Shown: positions 31,506 through 44,800, counted from the stretch's first letter. The stretch: DNA of 64,000 nucleotides from Gonapodya prolifera JEL478 (GCA_001574975.1 KQ965804.1:124353-188352); one strand, 5' to 3'. Translations and numbers: made by a program. Notes: a model not told the origin generated them from the letters alone.

Positions 31506-32891
31506 ATGTCCACGACCACCGCCGCCGCATCCCGCGGAGGCCGCCCCGCCCCGCCGCGACCGAGACGCAAGCCGTCCATCCTGGTCGTGCGGGCGTCGTA
31601 CGACTACACAGCGAACTCGGAAGCGGAGCTGTCCTTTAGCGAGGGAGATACACTCTAGTGCGTTTGCGTTTGCGGTGCGGGTCTGGCGAGGTGCACTTCT
31701 TTTCATGCAGCGGAGGGGAGGAGGGGCTGATGGAGGGCGATCTGGGAGGCTGGGCGATTGCGATTGATTGCTGATTGTTCTCGTTGTGCTGACTGCTGAC
31801 CCGTTGTTCGTTTGACGTTTCGCGCGGACATCGCACGCACGCACCGCATCGCGCAGCATCGTCGAGAAAGAGGGCGAGTGGTGGAAGGCGCGCAAGGATG
31901 GCGAGGAAGGGTACGTCCCCGCGTCGTACGGTGAGTTTCACCCCACCCCCAACCCCGCTCGCGTCGCGGACTCGACTCCAACGCTAGCTGGGATTTCCAC
32001 TTACGCTCGTATCTCACTCGCGCGATTTACATGTACCCTTGCGACCCGTCTACCCTGCCTGGCGCTGGCGCGGGGTCCCACAGTGGCTGCCCACACTGCG
32101 CCCATCAACCACCCCGTGCACGAGGCCTGCAAGCGCGGCAATGCAGACTTCCTCCGCGAGCTACTCGCGCAGGGGGCCTCGGTCAACGAGCTTGATTTCG
32201 CGTCAAACGTTCCGCTCCATTGGGCGTGCAGGTCGGGGAAGGACGAGTGCGTGGCGCTGCTGCTCGAGAAGAATCCGGTGGTGGACCAGGCGGTGAGTGT
32301 GTGGAGGCGTAGTAGCTGCTACATGCCGGAAATGCTTCGGGGGGAAGGAAGGGGGGGGAGAGGGGCCAGAGCACGGGCACCCGTGATTTCAGAACTTGGC
32401 TCTCGAGGTTGAGTTATCCAAATTGATGGTGGTGAGATGGCAGATGGGAACTGTGACGTGCTACTTATCACAGTTGGGCCATCATAATCGGACTTTTGAC
32501 AAACGTGACAGCGAAAAACCTGGGATTTCGCGTTTCATTCCTCGAATCCTCAGTCTTAACCTCAACCTCCATTTCTGTCCTCCACCCCCCCACCCCCCAG
32601 AACAACATCGGCGACACACCTCTCCACTCTGCAGCCTGGGGCGGTCACGCGAACTGCGCCGAGCAGCTCTTGAACCACGCCCACGCTAACCACAGCCCGA
32701 CCTTCGTTCTCGAAATGCTCACGGCCCGCAACCGCGCCGGCGAAACGCCCTCGGACGTGACGCGGGGCGTCGAGGTCAAGGCCGTGCTGCAGAGGTGGGA
32801 AAGGATCGCTACGCAGGAGTCTGGGGGCAAGGGAATCTCGGCGAGCTTTGAGGCGTTGGCGGGAGAGAGTGATGATGAGGGGGATGATTAA
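31506..32891 (+). CDS. SH3-ankyrin adaptor (OSTF1-like)
   Basis: Exons join to a protein with an N-terminal SH3 domain followed by ankyrin repeats, the layout of animal osteoclast-stimulating factor 1. The SH3 shows VRASYDYTANSEAELSFSEG, then after an intron (about 31659-31857) IVEKEGEWWKARKDGEEGYV and PASY. Ankyrin units follow: HPVHEACKRGNADFLRELL, NVPLHWACRSGKDECVALLL and, after another intron, IGDTPLHSAAWGGHANCAEQ and NRAGETPSDV. The C-terminus is acidic (GESDDEGDD). All key SH3 residues (ALYDY-like, WW, PSNY-like as PASY) are recognisable. It is presumably a cytoplasmic adaptor linking proline-rich ligands to signalling or actin regulation. The leader upstream of the start is AT-poor and has no other ATG. 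Confidence 0.82.
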
Positions 32892-33181
32892 AGTGCTCCA
32901 AAGTAATTTGATAGAGGGTCATTATTCCCATTTCTATTTTTGTTGACCAACATAAGAATGCGGGCAGATAAAAGCCTGCGGTCACTTGTGGGCACTGCAG
33001 GTGTGAAAATAGATGGGGGATATGTTATTGCCATGTCGCGAGCCACAAATAAATCACTTCGACATCACTAAGGCGTGTAAAGTTATCAACTCCGTCGAGT
33101 AAAATCAATACTGGAGATATTTCTTTCGCAATGTCTGAGCACACTTTCCGCATGGTTAACTCGGGCCTGGCAGCGACCTAA

Positions 33182-34492
33182 TCAAAAGTCCCATACGGCA
33201 TGTTCCTCTGGTTCCGGCACATCTGGTACCTGCGCAATCCGCTCCGCGTCATTAAAGGACAGACCCGTCCCCCCCTCCTCAAGCAACATCTTAACTGCAA
33301 CCTCAGTTCTCCTTGCCAATGCGTTGACCAACGCTTGGTCATTGCACGTGTGGATATTTCCACCCCTATCAAGCAGACGGAGAACGACTTCACCCCTCCA
33401 ATCGTTGAGGCATGCGTCCCGAAGACCAGCATCGTGATGCGCATGAATGTCAGCACCACGATCCAGCAAAAGCTTCACTGCTTCCAATCCAAACAAGCTA
33501 CCTGTAGCGGTGCGGGGTGCGATGTCGCCATCTGCGTGGATGTCAGCACCTCTTTCCAGGAGGAGGTCGACGACGTCAGCACGACGATTCAGCACATGAC
33601 AAACTCTTGGCTTGGGTCACCAATTCCATGATCCAGCAACATCTTTGTTATGGTGACAGACCCACGGGAGGCTGCGCAATGCAGGAGACAAGGGTCTCGG
33701 GGAACAACTCCCAGAAAAACTTCGCAACTTCGATTTTACCGCGTTCCATCACTTCCCGGAGTATCGCATCATTCCCAAAGTGGACGTCACCGCCATGATC
33801 CCACATGTACTCCAACACAACAGGGTTTTCTCCACGTGCAGCCGCTTGAATTGCACCGCGCCTGGCTGGCAGACTGACAATGTCAGCGCCATATTCCAAA
33901 AGAAGCTTCACCATACCAAGGTGACAACTATAAGCGGCACCCCGGATGGCTCGTCCACCGTCCGCGTGGACGCTCCACGGTCCAAAAAGAGTTGCACAAG
34001 CTCTACATGCCCTCTTGCAACGGCGCGGAGAAGCGCGTCGTCATCCACCCCACATGCACCGTAGTTCAAAAGGAGCTTTGTTACCTAAAAGTGATCTGCT
34101 GACACTGCAGCAGAAAATGCACGCGAGTCAAACGGCCTCAGTCCCGCATGTAGCATCGCCCCAACAAAAGCGGTATTACCTTCGTATGATATGGAACTGA
34201 GAAAGTACAGTGAAGATTGTTCGCTGAGCGTTCTCCACACAAGGACCATGGTAATGTTCCCAACGCTATGCTCAGTCCTGCTCGCTTCGGCAAGAAGCGC
34301 TGCATTTTGGGAGCTGTAGTGACGCAACGTCCGTTCGCCGATGCTCCGTGGATGCGATAAAATCGCATTAAGAGTTTTATCGAGGACGGGAAGACCAAGA
34401 CGATGGGGGAGAAACGGTGCAATCAGCCCAACAATGAGGACTCTGTGTTGAGGAATGTGATGAAGACGAAACCTTGATCCCGCATTGGTCAA
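33182..34492 (-). pseudogene. Broken ankyrin-repeat gene
   Basis: The minus strand carries a long ankyrin-repeat array: LLNYGACGVDDDALLRAVAR, HVELVQLFLDRGAS, MVKLLLEYGADIVS, DVVDLLLERGADIHADGD, EAVKLLLDRGADIHAHHDA and VVLRLLDRGGNIHTCND, ending at VPDVPEPEEHAVWDF. An N-terminal piece (34492-34085) without repeats has PFLPHRLGLPVLDKTLNAIL, as often precedes ankyrins in chytrid proteins. The repeats are spread over three frames. Switches occur near 33970 (after LDRGAS, one base short) and near 33600-33650, and I see no splice sites that explain them. Either the gene is decayed or the assembly has small deletions. The repeat units themselves are still well conserved, so any decay is recent. Confidence 0.65.
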
Positions 34493-34639
34493 GGTTCCGA
34501 TAGCACAGCTCCTTTCTCATCGACGATCGATCAATGTCAGAAAAAAGGTTGCTCGGCGTAGAGAGAGGAGTGTTTTCCCGCGGAGAAGTCCGTTATCCCA
34601 CCGGACCACAGCTCTCGAAAGCGACACGGCAAACTGAGA

Positions 34640-35168
34640 ATGCAACTGGGAATGCGTTTCCTTCTCTCATTCATCGTGTTGGTGGCAATTTTGGTATCCG
34701 ATTTTGTTGCAGGATCGGGCTACACTCATGGATCGCGAATGGAGCACATCTTGGAACATCTACCGGGTGGTGACAAACCCACGAGTTTCTCCGCTGATGA
34801 GCAAATCTATGTTATGTATATATTACACGACCTTGACAAGGATGGGAAGCTAGATGGCATCGAGCTGAGGGCTATGTTGGCGGTGAGCACAATGTGTCTC
34901 ACTTTATCGCCAGGCATATGGTCGACAGACGACGGTCTCACAGGACTCTCTTCCACACGGTTCGCACGCTGATAAACTGACATTGGAGGAGGCTGATCAG
35001 TTGGTGGAGCAGATGCTGGAATCTGATGACCTTGACAACGAGTAAGCACCAAACTCAAGAGCTCAAAACGCCGACAGAGTCACTGACAAGCACTGCGTGC
35101 CTTCGCCCTTCTATATCAGTGGAAAGATATCCTGGCCTGAGTACCTTACGAGTATTCAAGGAAAATAA
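34640..35168 (+). CDS. EF-hand secretory protein, MCFD2-like
   Basis: The first 25 residues form a signal peptide (MRFLLSFIVLVAILVSDFVA). Two EF-hands follow: loop 1 DLDKDGKLDGIE, and loop 2 split by an intron, DDLDN then DGKISWPEYL. Between them are the helix LEEADQLVEQMLE and a short spacer. The introns at about 34883-34940 and 35042-35121 join in phase. The small size (about 130 residues), the signal peptide and the paired C-terminal EF-hands match MCFD2, the calcium-binding partner of the ER cargo receptor ERGIC-53, although the sequence alone cannot prove that partnership. A start at 34640 gives MQLGMRFLL; the Met five codons later is equally possible. Confidence 0.75.
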
Positions 35169-35203
35169 GGTTCATCCAGCCTTTTTCAATGAATGTAATG
35201 ATG

Positions 35204-36509
35204 TTATTCATTTTTGGACGAGACTTCGCCATGTACAATTGTTTCACCACCCCCATCTGCTCTGGCGCGAGGAACAGCGTAACAAGGCCTCCACATTCTG
35301 CCCAGAAACTCTCCCCGATATGTTCCATGCAGCATATCCAAAAACGGAAACGGAAATGCATAGTTAACATTTACGTACTGGTGGTGCGCATCTGCAAGAA
35401 AAAAGAATGAGCGATATTTCACTGGCGAAACGATGCCCAACTAGTACCATGGTCCCGTGTATCATAGATGCCAGGAATGGTCCATCGAATGCCTGAATGG
35501 TCCATTATTCCCGTCACGCCACAGAGCGCCATGTATCCCACCCAAACCCACACCGTGAGCCCACCAGGGTAGAAGAACTGCCATCGAAAGGAGTTGTTGT
35601 CGTCCTCGGGAAACGGGGAAGCGTTTTCACCATGAGCAAACGAAAAGCCAATTTTGGGGTAAGATGCCTGCCAGTTCAGCTCTGCGGCAAAAGAAAAGCG
35701 AGGAAGACATATTTGAGAGGGCGAGAACAAAATGAAATAATATCCAACTATCATGGAAGTTTTTAGTGCTCTCGTTCTCCTTCAAGCACGATGCAACACT
35801 CACATGCTTCAAGGGGATGAATCATCATGTCATCGAAAATCTCTGGAGATACATAGTAATGATGATACCGATGAAATCTTTTGTACAGTGCGGGTATGTG
35901 CTGTTTCAGTGACATCACATTGCATCAGCTCTTAAATCTACGCGCACTGTGGGAAGTCCTCGTGCCCACCAGTATTCGATGCCAGTAGTACTCGGCGACT
36001 CCTTGCAGTCCATGTGCGAAAATGGTGCTTATAACGGCGTCCCGGATTGTGAAGGCATTATACCGCGGATTTCCAGGTAAAACCACGCAGCTCGTAGTTT
36101 CTTGCTGTTTCACTATCAGATGGGTGGACTGGTCGACGTTATTAGATGTGAAAAGCCGAACAAGTGTTGGGAGTCGACTCACCATTCCCATAAATCCTGC
36201 GCTCATGAGGAGATTGATTGATGCGATCAGCCAAAGCCATTTGTAACGTCGAAACTTGGACGTCCTTAAAATAGGGAGCCACGATTGCCGAGCAACATCG
36301 CCCACGTTAGCTAGTCGGTTGATTGGAGCCAGCTGGATCTTCCACTTCGATGCATCGTTGCTATTACGGAAGTAAAACCAATACTGAAGAACACGGGAGA
36401 GGAGGTAGTACCCCAGGACGAGCCCCGAGGAAGTTATTATTGGATAAATGTATGACATGGGCAACGACTGGCCGCAGGATGCTTGACCAATCTTCCTCCG
36501 ACAACTCAT
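35204..36509 (-). CDS. Sterol-desaturase-family fatty acid hydroxylase
   Basis: A di-iron membrane hydroxylase/desaturase. After splicing, all three histidine boxes appear: YYWHRILH (intron near 35975-35909), KRFHRYHH, and RDHDAHHQYVNVNYAFPF across the intron near 35448-35397. Hydrophobic segments lie near the N-terminus (SSGLVLGYYLLSRVLQYWF), before box 1 (LWLIASINLLMSAGFMGM) and before box 3 (VWVWVGYMALCGVTGIMDHSG). The order and spacing are those of PF04116 enzymes such as C-4/C-5 sterol oxidases and sphingolipid hydroxylases; the exact substrate cannot be assigned. Its first ATG overlaps the COG5 stop codon as ATGA, so the real start may be the Met 17 codons downstream (MSYIYP). Confidence 0.82.
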
Positions 36510-39500
36510 GATTTGTCATGTTTTTCAAATAGTGCTCTAGCAACCGGGAACTCTACACAAAACTCCCGTTGCCCCTTCAAGCGCACATCGTCCGCGTACA
36601 GGTCCAAGCTTCTGCGTAACAAGGATAAATGTTCTGTCAAACTCGGATGCGCGTCGACCCAATCAGAATACTGCTGTGGTGTCCAGGAAAACCTTTCGGT
36701 GGGAAGAAGAAGAGTGCCCGCGGGTGATCTGCTATAGATGTGCTGAATAATCAAGGGCGGAGAAATGCCCGAAGCGGTGGGAATATCGTTCAGCTCTAAG
36801 AAGAGCAAGGACTTCAACGACCTGAGGGCTCGGTACTGAGCAGTCAGCTCGGCGTCTTTCCCTTCGTCAAGACCCCCTTTGACACCACAATCGGTGATCC
36901 ACGTGTTCACGACGAACTCAAATTGGGCGAGATCATTCGCGAGTCGAAGTTTCCCGGCATCACCCAAACGTATCATAGTGGCGTTGCGTAGAAATATTTG
37001 CAGCAAGCGAACAGCCAAGGAGCGGATCCAGCTACGAGGTTCGTCGTTCTCAGACTGCAGAATATTGGGTGAAAGACGTGCAAAAACATTGGTGGTCATC
37101 CAACGAAGCTTCGTACTAAGCTCTGGGAGATACGGCGAGAGTTCGTTTGGCCGGCTGCTCATGTGCTCAGAGGTAGCCGTTGTTGGAGGAACTTGCCCTA
37201 CATGAGACACCCCTCTGCAAACAACTCAGTTGCCGGGTCTGCAACACGCACCCATCACCGTACTTACCTTCCAAAATCCACCGTGTGCATCTTCAATATG
37301 ACCAACTCTAACTCTCTTCCCAGTCCACGGAGCAACGGTTCTACCACGCTCATTATGACACTTCGAACGTCATCGAGGTGCTCATGAATCTTAAGAAACA
37401 ATGACCCCGTCGGTTCGGCTTGGTGATTCTCGGCTTTTCCAACCAGAGAATCCGGGGTGCGTGGAGGCTCAAACTCATCTACAAGCTTCCAGCAGCCTTC
37501 TTCGAACGTCCAAAGTGCCACAACCAAGTCCAAATTATTAAACAGTGGTATTGTGTTTATTGCAACACCGGTTGGTGCACCCGGTCCAACTGGACCAGTT
37601 TGAGTAAAGACGGCGAATGGTTCATGACTGATCATGGCCTCGCCCCGTTTAGCGACTTCTCCAACCATCCCCGCCACAACGGAAACAACTTTTTCGAAAA
37701 ACTCGTGGTGGAAACGAGCAACTTCAAGTTCCGAGTGAACGGCACGCACACACTTCTCAGCATCCACTGCAGTTGGCATCTGTGCGCGCGAAGCATTCGG
37801 AAATGCATACTGAACTGGCTCAAAGAGTCTCGACTGACACCGAGAAAGGTAAGCAGTTTCGTACGGTTGCAAAATCCCGATGAAGCTGTTGATAGGTTTC
37901 CAATTTACTTTGGAATATATGCAGATACTCTGAATCGAGCACAAACCTTTTAAATCCACTCCCTTCTGGTGCAGTCTCGGTCCGTTTCATGTTCCCGGCA
38001 CCGTCTTTTGCTCCATCAACTTCAGAGGTCGTTGCGATGGCCACTTTCTCACTCAATTCAGTTACCATTCTCAACAACCTCGGATAGCTGCGCTGGAAGG
38101 TTGCCTGCAAATGCGTTGACTGGCTTCCTGCTGTTCGCAGCGCAGCGGCTGTCGCCATTGCTGCATGATGCCAAAAGAAAGCCGTGGGAGTGGCCGTCGC
38201 ACCAGCTTTTTCTTGTTGCAATGCTGCCGACTCCCCCCATTTTGTTGTCCAACCCCATCCAGGAGAGTTTACAAGTTCTACCAGGAGAGCAACCTGCGTC
38301 TCGGTATCTCTCCGCAGGGCAAGAACGCGCTCCAGAGCTAAAACTCGTTGAAAGCAGGCAAACGTTGTATCAGCTGCAAGGCTGAGGCGAGTCCACATTT
38401 GTGCGGTGAATGCACTGGACTGTGCTTGCGTGGTTGGCTCGTACAGTTGAGAATTGTTAGAGTTTGAAAGCTGCGATCCATTGGGCTGTACCACACGTTT
38501 CCCTGTCCCAGGAGCACTCATGCCAGGTATTGGGATACCAGCTGCTCGAGATAAAGCAGGCACGTCTGCTGCCTTCTTCCAAGCTTCGTTGGTTTGCTCC
38601 ACAATAGCAACAAGAACATTATGCACACGACGTGGAAGAGCTGTTCGGTCCAGATTTCGATGAATCACGAGGGCAGACGAGAGTGACGCAAGGGCAACTG
38701 AAGTTGGGGCTTGAAGTGCTTCCGAGATGGAGGCTGGTGTTTGGTCCAGTACTGTGACTTTGGCGGAAAGACCGAGCACACCATTCATGATGGTGTCAGC
38801 GTGATTGATTATGTCCTTGCGAGATTGTGAGATAAATTCCAATTCTTTCTCCACGACGGAAATGCCCGACAAGTCTGATTGCAAACAGAGTGCATCAATC
38901 TCAGACAGTGTGAGTGCCGCAGCACCAAGTTCCACTTCACGCGAGTTGATTATGCGAGTAGATGAAGGGCCAATCGCTCCTGGAGAGGTCTCTGTCATGT
39001 TTGTGGGCGGCGCCTCAGCTGCCGACTTCATTTGCAGTGTGAGCCGTTTCTGAAGGGATAGGAAACGAGAAATTTTGCGGAGATAGTCCGCAGCCACAAG
39101 AGCTCTGGATAGTTGCGTTGTTAGACTACTGAGAGCGTTGTACGGTGCCGTTGTCTTGGCTTTTATCCTTAAAAATGAACCACCACAATAAATCCCACCC
39201 ATAATGATGAACAAAAAAAAAACAGAAAGTCACCTATCCACACTTCCTTGCAACTCAAGGACAGCCTCTTTAAGAGTTTTGAGTTGCTCGCTCAAGTCGG
39301 CCAGTCCCGTGACTTGCTGTATTAACTCTGAATGGCGCATTGTCACCTGTCGTTCCCAGTTACGCGAGACAGAAACCATGTCAATAGTAAGAGGTAAAAA
39401 AGGTGACGTTCTCTTCCGCCAGAACAGAAGTCAAACCCCACCTGCTCATGAATGCTCCGGGAGAGGACATCAAGTTGAACTTCAAGCTTCGCGATAAGCG

Positions 39501-39921
39501 GGGCAATATCTGGGAACGCTGCTTGCTGGAGTGACTCGAGGTCCATAAGATCGCTCTCCTCTCGACGCGAGTCGTCGATTGTCCATGCAATAGACTTATC
39601 ATCCTTGCCAGTCCGCTCGAATCCATTTTCGTACCGACCCGATGAATTCAAAAGTCCAATCATTGGATCTGTGGAGACCTTTTCAGAGTGAACAGGCGAT
39701 GCAGTTCGATGACTAGGGGAATGTGTTGCGAGGAGCTCTGATGCATGCCTTTCGGGGTCGAAACTAGGAAGACCGAACTCGTGGATAATCGACGCTATAG
39801 CTCCTGTTGTAGCTGGTCCAGTGTGATGAATTAAGCGTTCTCGAAGTGACATGAAGACCGCGTGGCATGAGACAAGGTTTTCCACCACAGGGTAAGTGAT
39901 CCATCCAGTAACAGTATCCAT
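36506..39921 (-). CDS. COG5: Conserved oligomeric Golgi complex subunit 5
   Basis: COG is a vesicle tether at the Golgi for retrograde traffic, and Cog5 is a lobe B subunit. The N-terminal exon (from 39921) has a disordered insert and the helix DIAPLIAKLEVQLDVLSRSI. It is followed, across introns, by MRHSELIQQVTGLADLSEQL and LKTLKEAVLELQG. A second part has LRIKAKTTAPYNALSSLTTQ and the QLSRALVAADYLRKISRFL coiled segment. The C-terminal half has YAFPNASR, then WIRSLAVRLLQIFLRNATMI and LGDAGKLRLANDLAQFEF, a block I recognise from Cog5 (LGESGKLRLA-like). The helical make-up, domain order and length (about 1,000 residues) fit. It is followed on the same strand by a hydroxylase whose ATG overlaps its stop. 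Confidence 0.82.
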
Positions 39922-40196
39922 CCATCTTTACCATATCTTTCCCGTGTTTCTCACAATGTTTCTCTTTGTACTTATAATTGGTGAATTGGAGTATATATTA
40001 AGGTAAAAATAACTCATGGTATTGATATCAATGTCAGCTTCTCTTCCTCCTATTTGCTCTTTTCTTGGATAACTAATCCACTTTCTTCCAAAGGAGATCA
40101 AATTCACATGGATCTCGTTCTGCCGGTTCCGGCGGAGATTGGCGGCCTCGGTCCTGCCTCGATTCCCCCCGAACCCAAACCCACCATCCCCCAAAA

Positions 40197-41743
40197 ATGC
40201 CTTTCTCGGATGTTCTGATAGGATGGACCTTCGCGGTCGGCAATGCATTGTCTCCAATCGTCCGTCCTATTGAATCGGGCGGGGAGAGCATCGTTTCAGG
40301 ATTAGCATCTGTTGGATTGACCGCTCCACTTCAGTTGGTGAACTCGGCGAAGGAATGGATGGCCGCAAATGGAAGCAAACACAGCGATCGCTTGCCTCTG
40401 ATGAATCCCGTGAGTACAAGGTAGCAGGCGACGGTCTCATGTGAAGATTCTGGAACACAAACAAAAATCCGGAGCCCTGGATATATCGAAATCAAAATGC
40501 TGGGAGATTCACGTGCAAAATGGCAAAGTTCTATTGTTCTTCCGTGCTGCGATGTCTTTGGTGACTTGTCTTGGTGAAACTCACTAAAGGCTGTTTTCTC
40601 ACACTTCCCGCCCACAAGTTTCACGTCATCCTCATAATTTCCCTCTATCTGGTGATTGTCATCTCAGGGAAACGAATTGGAGCGAATTCTTCCGTCCCGA
40701 AGCTGGAGGTTAAGCAATTCGCCCTCATCCACAACCTCCTGATGGTGGCTCTGTCCGCATATATGTGTCTTTCTATCTTGGCAAATGCTTTCTTCAGCAA
40801 ATCGTCTACTGGTTACCGGTATGGACTGTGGGCCAATCCGCCTGATGAGACGGAATCAGGGTGGAGTATGGCAAAAGTTATTTGGGTGTGGGTACCACAG
40901 ACGATTGATTCAGAGATTTTTGGTACACCGACACAGAATTCTCACTTTTTTAGGTTCTATTTCTCCAAAATACTCGAATTCAATGATACGGTAAGGTCGC
41001 CATGAAGGAAACTTTGCCACATCAGAGCGTGCTCAATTGTCTTGTCAAAAGTTCATTATGATAGCAAAGAAGAACTTTCGACAAGTCTCGTTCCTTCACG
41101 TTTATCATCATGGCTCAATTTTTGCCGTGTGGTGGCTGGTCACGTTCACAGCTCCAACTGGAGAAGGTTCGCCCTGGCGGTAAACCACACATATTTGAAG
41201 TTGGATTCATCTTCCTTTCGCTAGCATACTTCTCCGCGGCTCTGAACTCATTCATTCACGTCGTTATGGTGAGTGTTGACTGTGAATGCGAATTCAATTT
41301 GAAACTGACAGACATTTTCCTTTGTACCGTTAGTATGGGTACTACTTCTGCTCTGCGATCGGCATAAAACAGGTTTCGTTCATTAAGAAGTACATCACCA
41401 TGATGCAGATGACACAATTTTGCTTGATGATGTGCCAGGTTGGTACACATCACATCACTGAGATGTCTTCGCACACATAACTCTTGGCTTTCAACAGGCA
41501 ACCTACGACATCGTCCACTCCTTTGTCATTGTACCATCACTCCCGGCTCCCCAACCACCATTCACAAGCAACTCCTACCCAGTTTACCTCTCCAGCATTC
41601 TGTTTTTCTACATGATCTCCATGTTAGCCCTCTTTTACAACTTTTATCAGGCGGACAGGCGAAGAGAGAGGGAAGCAAGAAAGGCTGGGAACGCCAATGG
41701 TGCCCCCAAAGTGGGGCAGAATGGCAAAGGGAAAGAAGAGTGA
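40197..41743 (+). CDS. ELO-family very-long-chain fatty acid elongase
   Basis: The enzyme is the 3-ketoacyl-CoA synthase of fatty acid elongation in the ER membrane. The hallmark QVSFLHVYHHGSIFAVWW (HxxHH box) is at about 41080-41130. Other blocks are FFSKSSTGYRYGLW, FYFSKILEFNDT (the family KxxExxDT) spanning an intron, AALNSFIHVVMYGYYF (across another intron) and KKYITMMQMTQF. Several hydrophobic segments are visible, and the protein ends in a lysine-rich tail (GNANGAPKVGQNGKGKKE) that could act as an ER-retention signal. An N-terminal exon of about 70 residues precedes the first helix. The stop at 41741-41743 lies only 67 bases from the RIC1 start. Acyl-chain specificity cannot be told from the sequence. 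Confidence 0.88.
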
Positions 41744-41810
41744 AAGTTGGAGTAAATATAGCCTACAATATTCTCTCACGGCTGCCGAACTAGGGTCAAT
41801 TCCACTCTGC

Positions 41811-44800
41811 ATGTATTTCGCTCTTGGATCCGCCACGGAAGTCCAGCTGGATGTGCGCCTTCCTCCTTCTCGACAGCGACGACGTATCGATAGTTTCAAT
41901 TCTGTTGGACGCCATGATTCTCCCCCAAGCTCCACGAGCATTCCATCTTCGCCCAATCCACCGAACCTAGCGGGCTCAGTGCCCCCTCTACCGCTTAGGA
42001 ATCCTCCTGCAGAACCTCCAGAAGCTCCAGCCCCAACATCAAGCGTGGACGTGCCAAAGGTACCACATTTGAATACCAAAAGGGAAGATGTGCCCGAGCC
42101 GGAGTTTTTCATTCGACCTAGCCCAAGCGGAGGTCATTTCTTGGTTGTCTCGGATTGCGAGGCTCAATTGTGGTCTGCGGCAGTAAGTATTCGGTTCCAG
42201 TTCAGGCTCCGAACCTCGTTACAATGCTAACCAACTCCATATCACAACTCACTCGGCGGATTGACACTGGTGCTGTGAAAATATAACAGCCTTTGGCATT
42301 TTTAACGTCGGTTCACCGTGATCCGAACTCCCTGGAAGTTCTTGGGACTAACTTGGATGCGGTATGGCGAACGCGACCCAAGCGGCCATTTGAGTATCCA
42401 CAACAAGCACGAAATCAACCCGAATCTGGATTTAGACCATCAACCGACCATCAGGACCGGGAGGCGAAGGAATTATCAACCTCGGATGGTGCTAATGGAA
42501 GTGAGAGTGGAGCCGCGAAGAGGTCAGGGAGCTCCTTCTGGAACTGGGTGTGGGGATCAAGTGGAGATGATGGTGGGGCTAAGAGTGCAGCGCCATCACA
42601 ACTGGAAGCAGCGGGCGCCGATGACGAGGATGAACTGTTTACAGATGCGTTAATGGACAACGATGAAAGTTCCATCTTCATCGAACAAGTTGCCATTTTA
42701 GTGAGTGTAATCTTTCGGCATAAGGATAGTGCCGCATGACAACTTTGTCCAATAGACGTCTTCCCGTCGTCATGTTCTATTTCTGACTATCGAGCACTCT
42801 ATTTCGGAGCTGGAAGCCACTACCTCCCAATCACATCTACCACCCTCGTCGACTCTTTTACACGACCGTATTTATCAGTTGTCAGGAGCTCGAGCTGATT
42901 CCTCAAATGCACCTCGCGGAGCCAAGCTGTACGGTGCAGGAGAAGGCTCTGGAGTGTTGGACTCAACAATGGCAGTGACCGGCTGGTGGGAACTTCCAGA
43001 CCTCTACTCAGTTGAAGAGGGAGCGCCTTTTCCCGGTATAGATCGCGCTGATGAGTATGAAGCAGCTACACCAGCAGCAGTGATTACGGCCATTTCTTCG
43101 ACGACAGGAGATATTGTGTTGGCTACTTCGACGTCACGCTGGCGACCGAATCAGCCTTTCGATGGTGGTGGACCAAATACCCAGTGCTCATTCTTGCATA
43201 GGCTTTTGTGGCCAAGTCCCTTCAGTGATTTGGAAACGGAAGACGGCAGACCACCACTCTTCTTGGAGTTACCGTTCTCGCGTCCACTGCTTGACGTAAT
43301 GAGCTTGAATTTGAATGGGGGAATTCCTTTGCTGCGTGATGCTTCTCAGCGCCCGCAAGTCGAAGTTACACATATTTGCCCAGTTGTGATGCCATCTCAT
43401 CTGCACTATACCCTGACGTCTTTTGGATACGTCTTGGGCCTGTCAACCATGGAAGCCATAATTGCGCTTCCCCCTGCTTTCATGGTCAAAGGCTCGGATC
43501 CAAGACTGGATCTGCAAGATGATAGGAATCATTGGTTGTTTTGGCGATTGGCTCACGGGAGAAGTTTTGAAGAGCGCGAACAAATTTCTGTCATCACGGT
43601 CAATGAAGAATTTGGAGTAGTTGCAGTTGGAAGAGACAAGTGGGTGTGGGTCCCTAAGGACAGAAACTAGTGAAAAGCTGATACAGCCATCCATAGTGGA
43701 CTGGTGACCACGTATCAAATACCTCGCCAATTGCCAAGCTACGTTTTCCAGGCTGAGGCCTTCCACCGAGAGCTTGGAGCGAATGGGGTTCTTGTACCAC
43801 TAAGCATCTACCGCCCGATCTCAACCAAACTGTCACCGACCACACCACAATCCGGAGGGTTACTACATCCTCCAAACTCTGTTTCACTCGCCTTTACTAG
43901 CGATGGATGCGCTCTGGCAATAGGTTGGGAAAGGACTGGCATCCAAGTTGTGAGCGTCTTCGGCAAAGACAAAAACCCAAGTACCGTCCAGATTGGGGAT
44001 GAATTTTTCGATAGAAAATTTTCTCTCGAAACCTACATGAAGGGAGTGAAATTCATTGTGAGTGACTTGTCTGTATTTGCCTCTGTATCTCATTAGAACC
44101 TTCTTTTCCCTACCTAGTTCTGGGATTCCTCTTCGACTACACTTTTTGCGGTACCATCTGTCAATAACATGTACACAGAACACCTTGTGTTTCAGCAATG
44201 GCCGCTTTACTCGTTGCCATTTGCCAAACTGAGTTCCACCAACCCACCAAACTTTAACCCAACAGCAAAATCTCACACGCACTCGAAGTGGATTGTTTTG
44301 AGCGGTCGAGACTATCTGGTACTTGGTAATACAGGTCTGGAAGTGGATGTGTCTCGAGTTGCCTCCAACCACTCCCGTCGAAGCTCTCCTGGAAATCGTT
44401 TGAGGCTTGAAAATACCTTCCAACAGGTTTCCATTCCGTTGTCGTACAGCTCTCTTTGCCTTCCGGTATCTGCAACATCCGCTTGCCCTTTCCCAGTCGG
44501 ACGCTTCGTCGCAGTTGCAGGTGCTTTCGCTTTCACTATTTACGACTCGGAACAACAGAAGTGGAGATTGTTTTTGAAGGAAAAGCACGAGAAAAGCTTT
44601 AAAGTGGAAGGGGGAATGGCGTGGATGTGCACGCGTCCCTTTAAAACGGAGAAGGGACCGAGCATGAATGACGGCAATCGAGGAACCGCTCTGCTCATCG
44701 CCGGCTGCTATGATTTTGAAAGAAAGACGTATTCGGTGAGACTGTAACATCACGTCGTGTAAAGTGTCGTGACTGGATGTCTTTCCAGCTCAGGTTTTTC

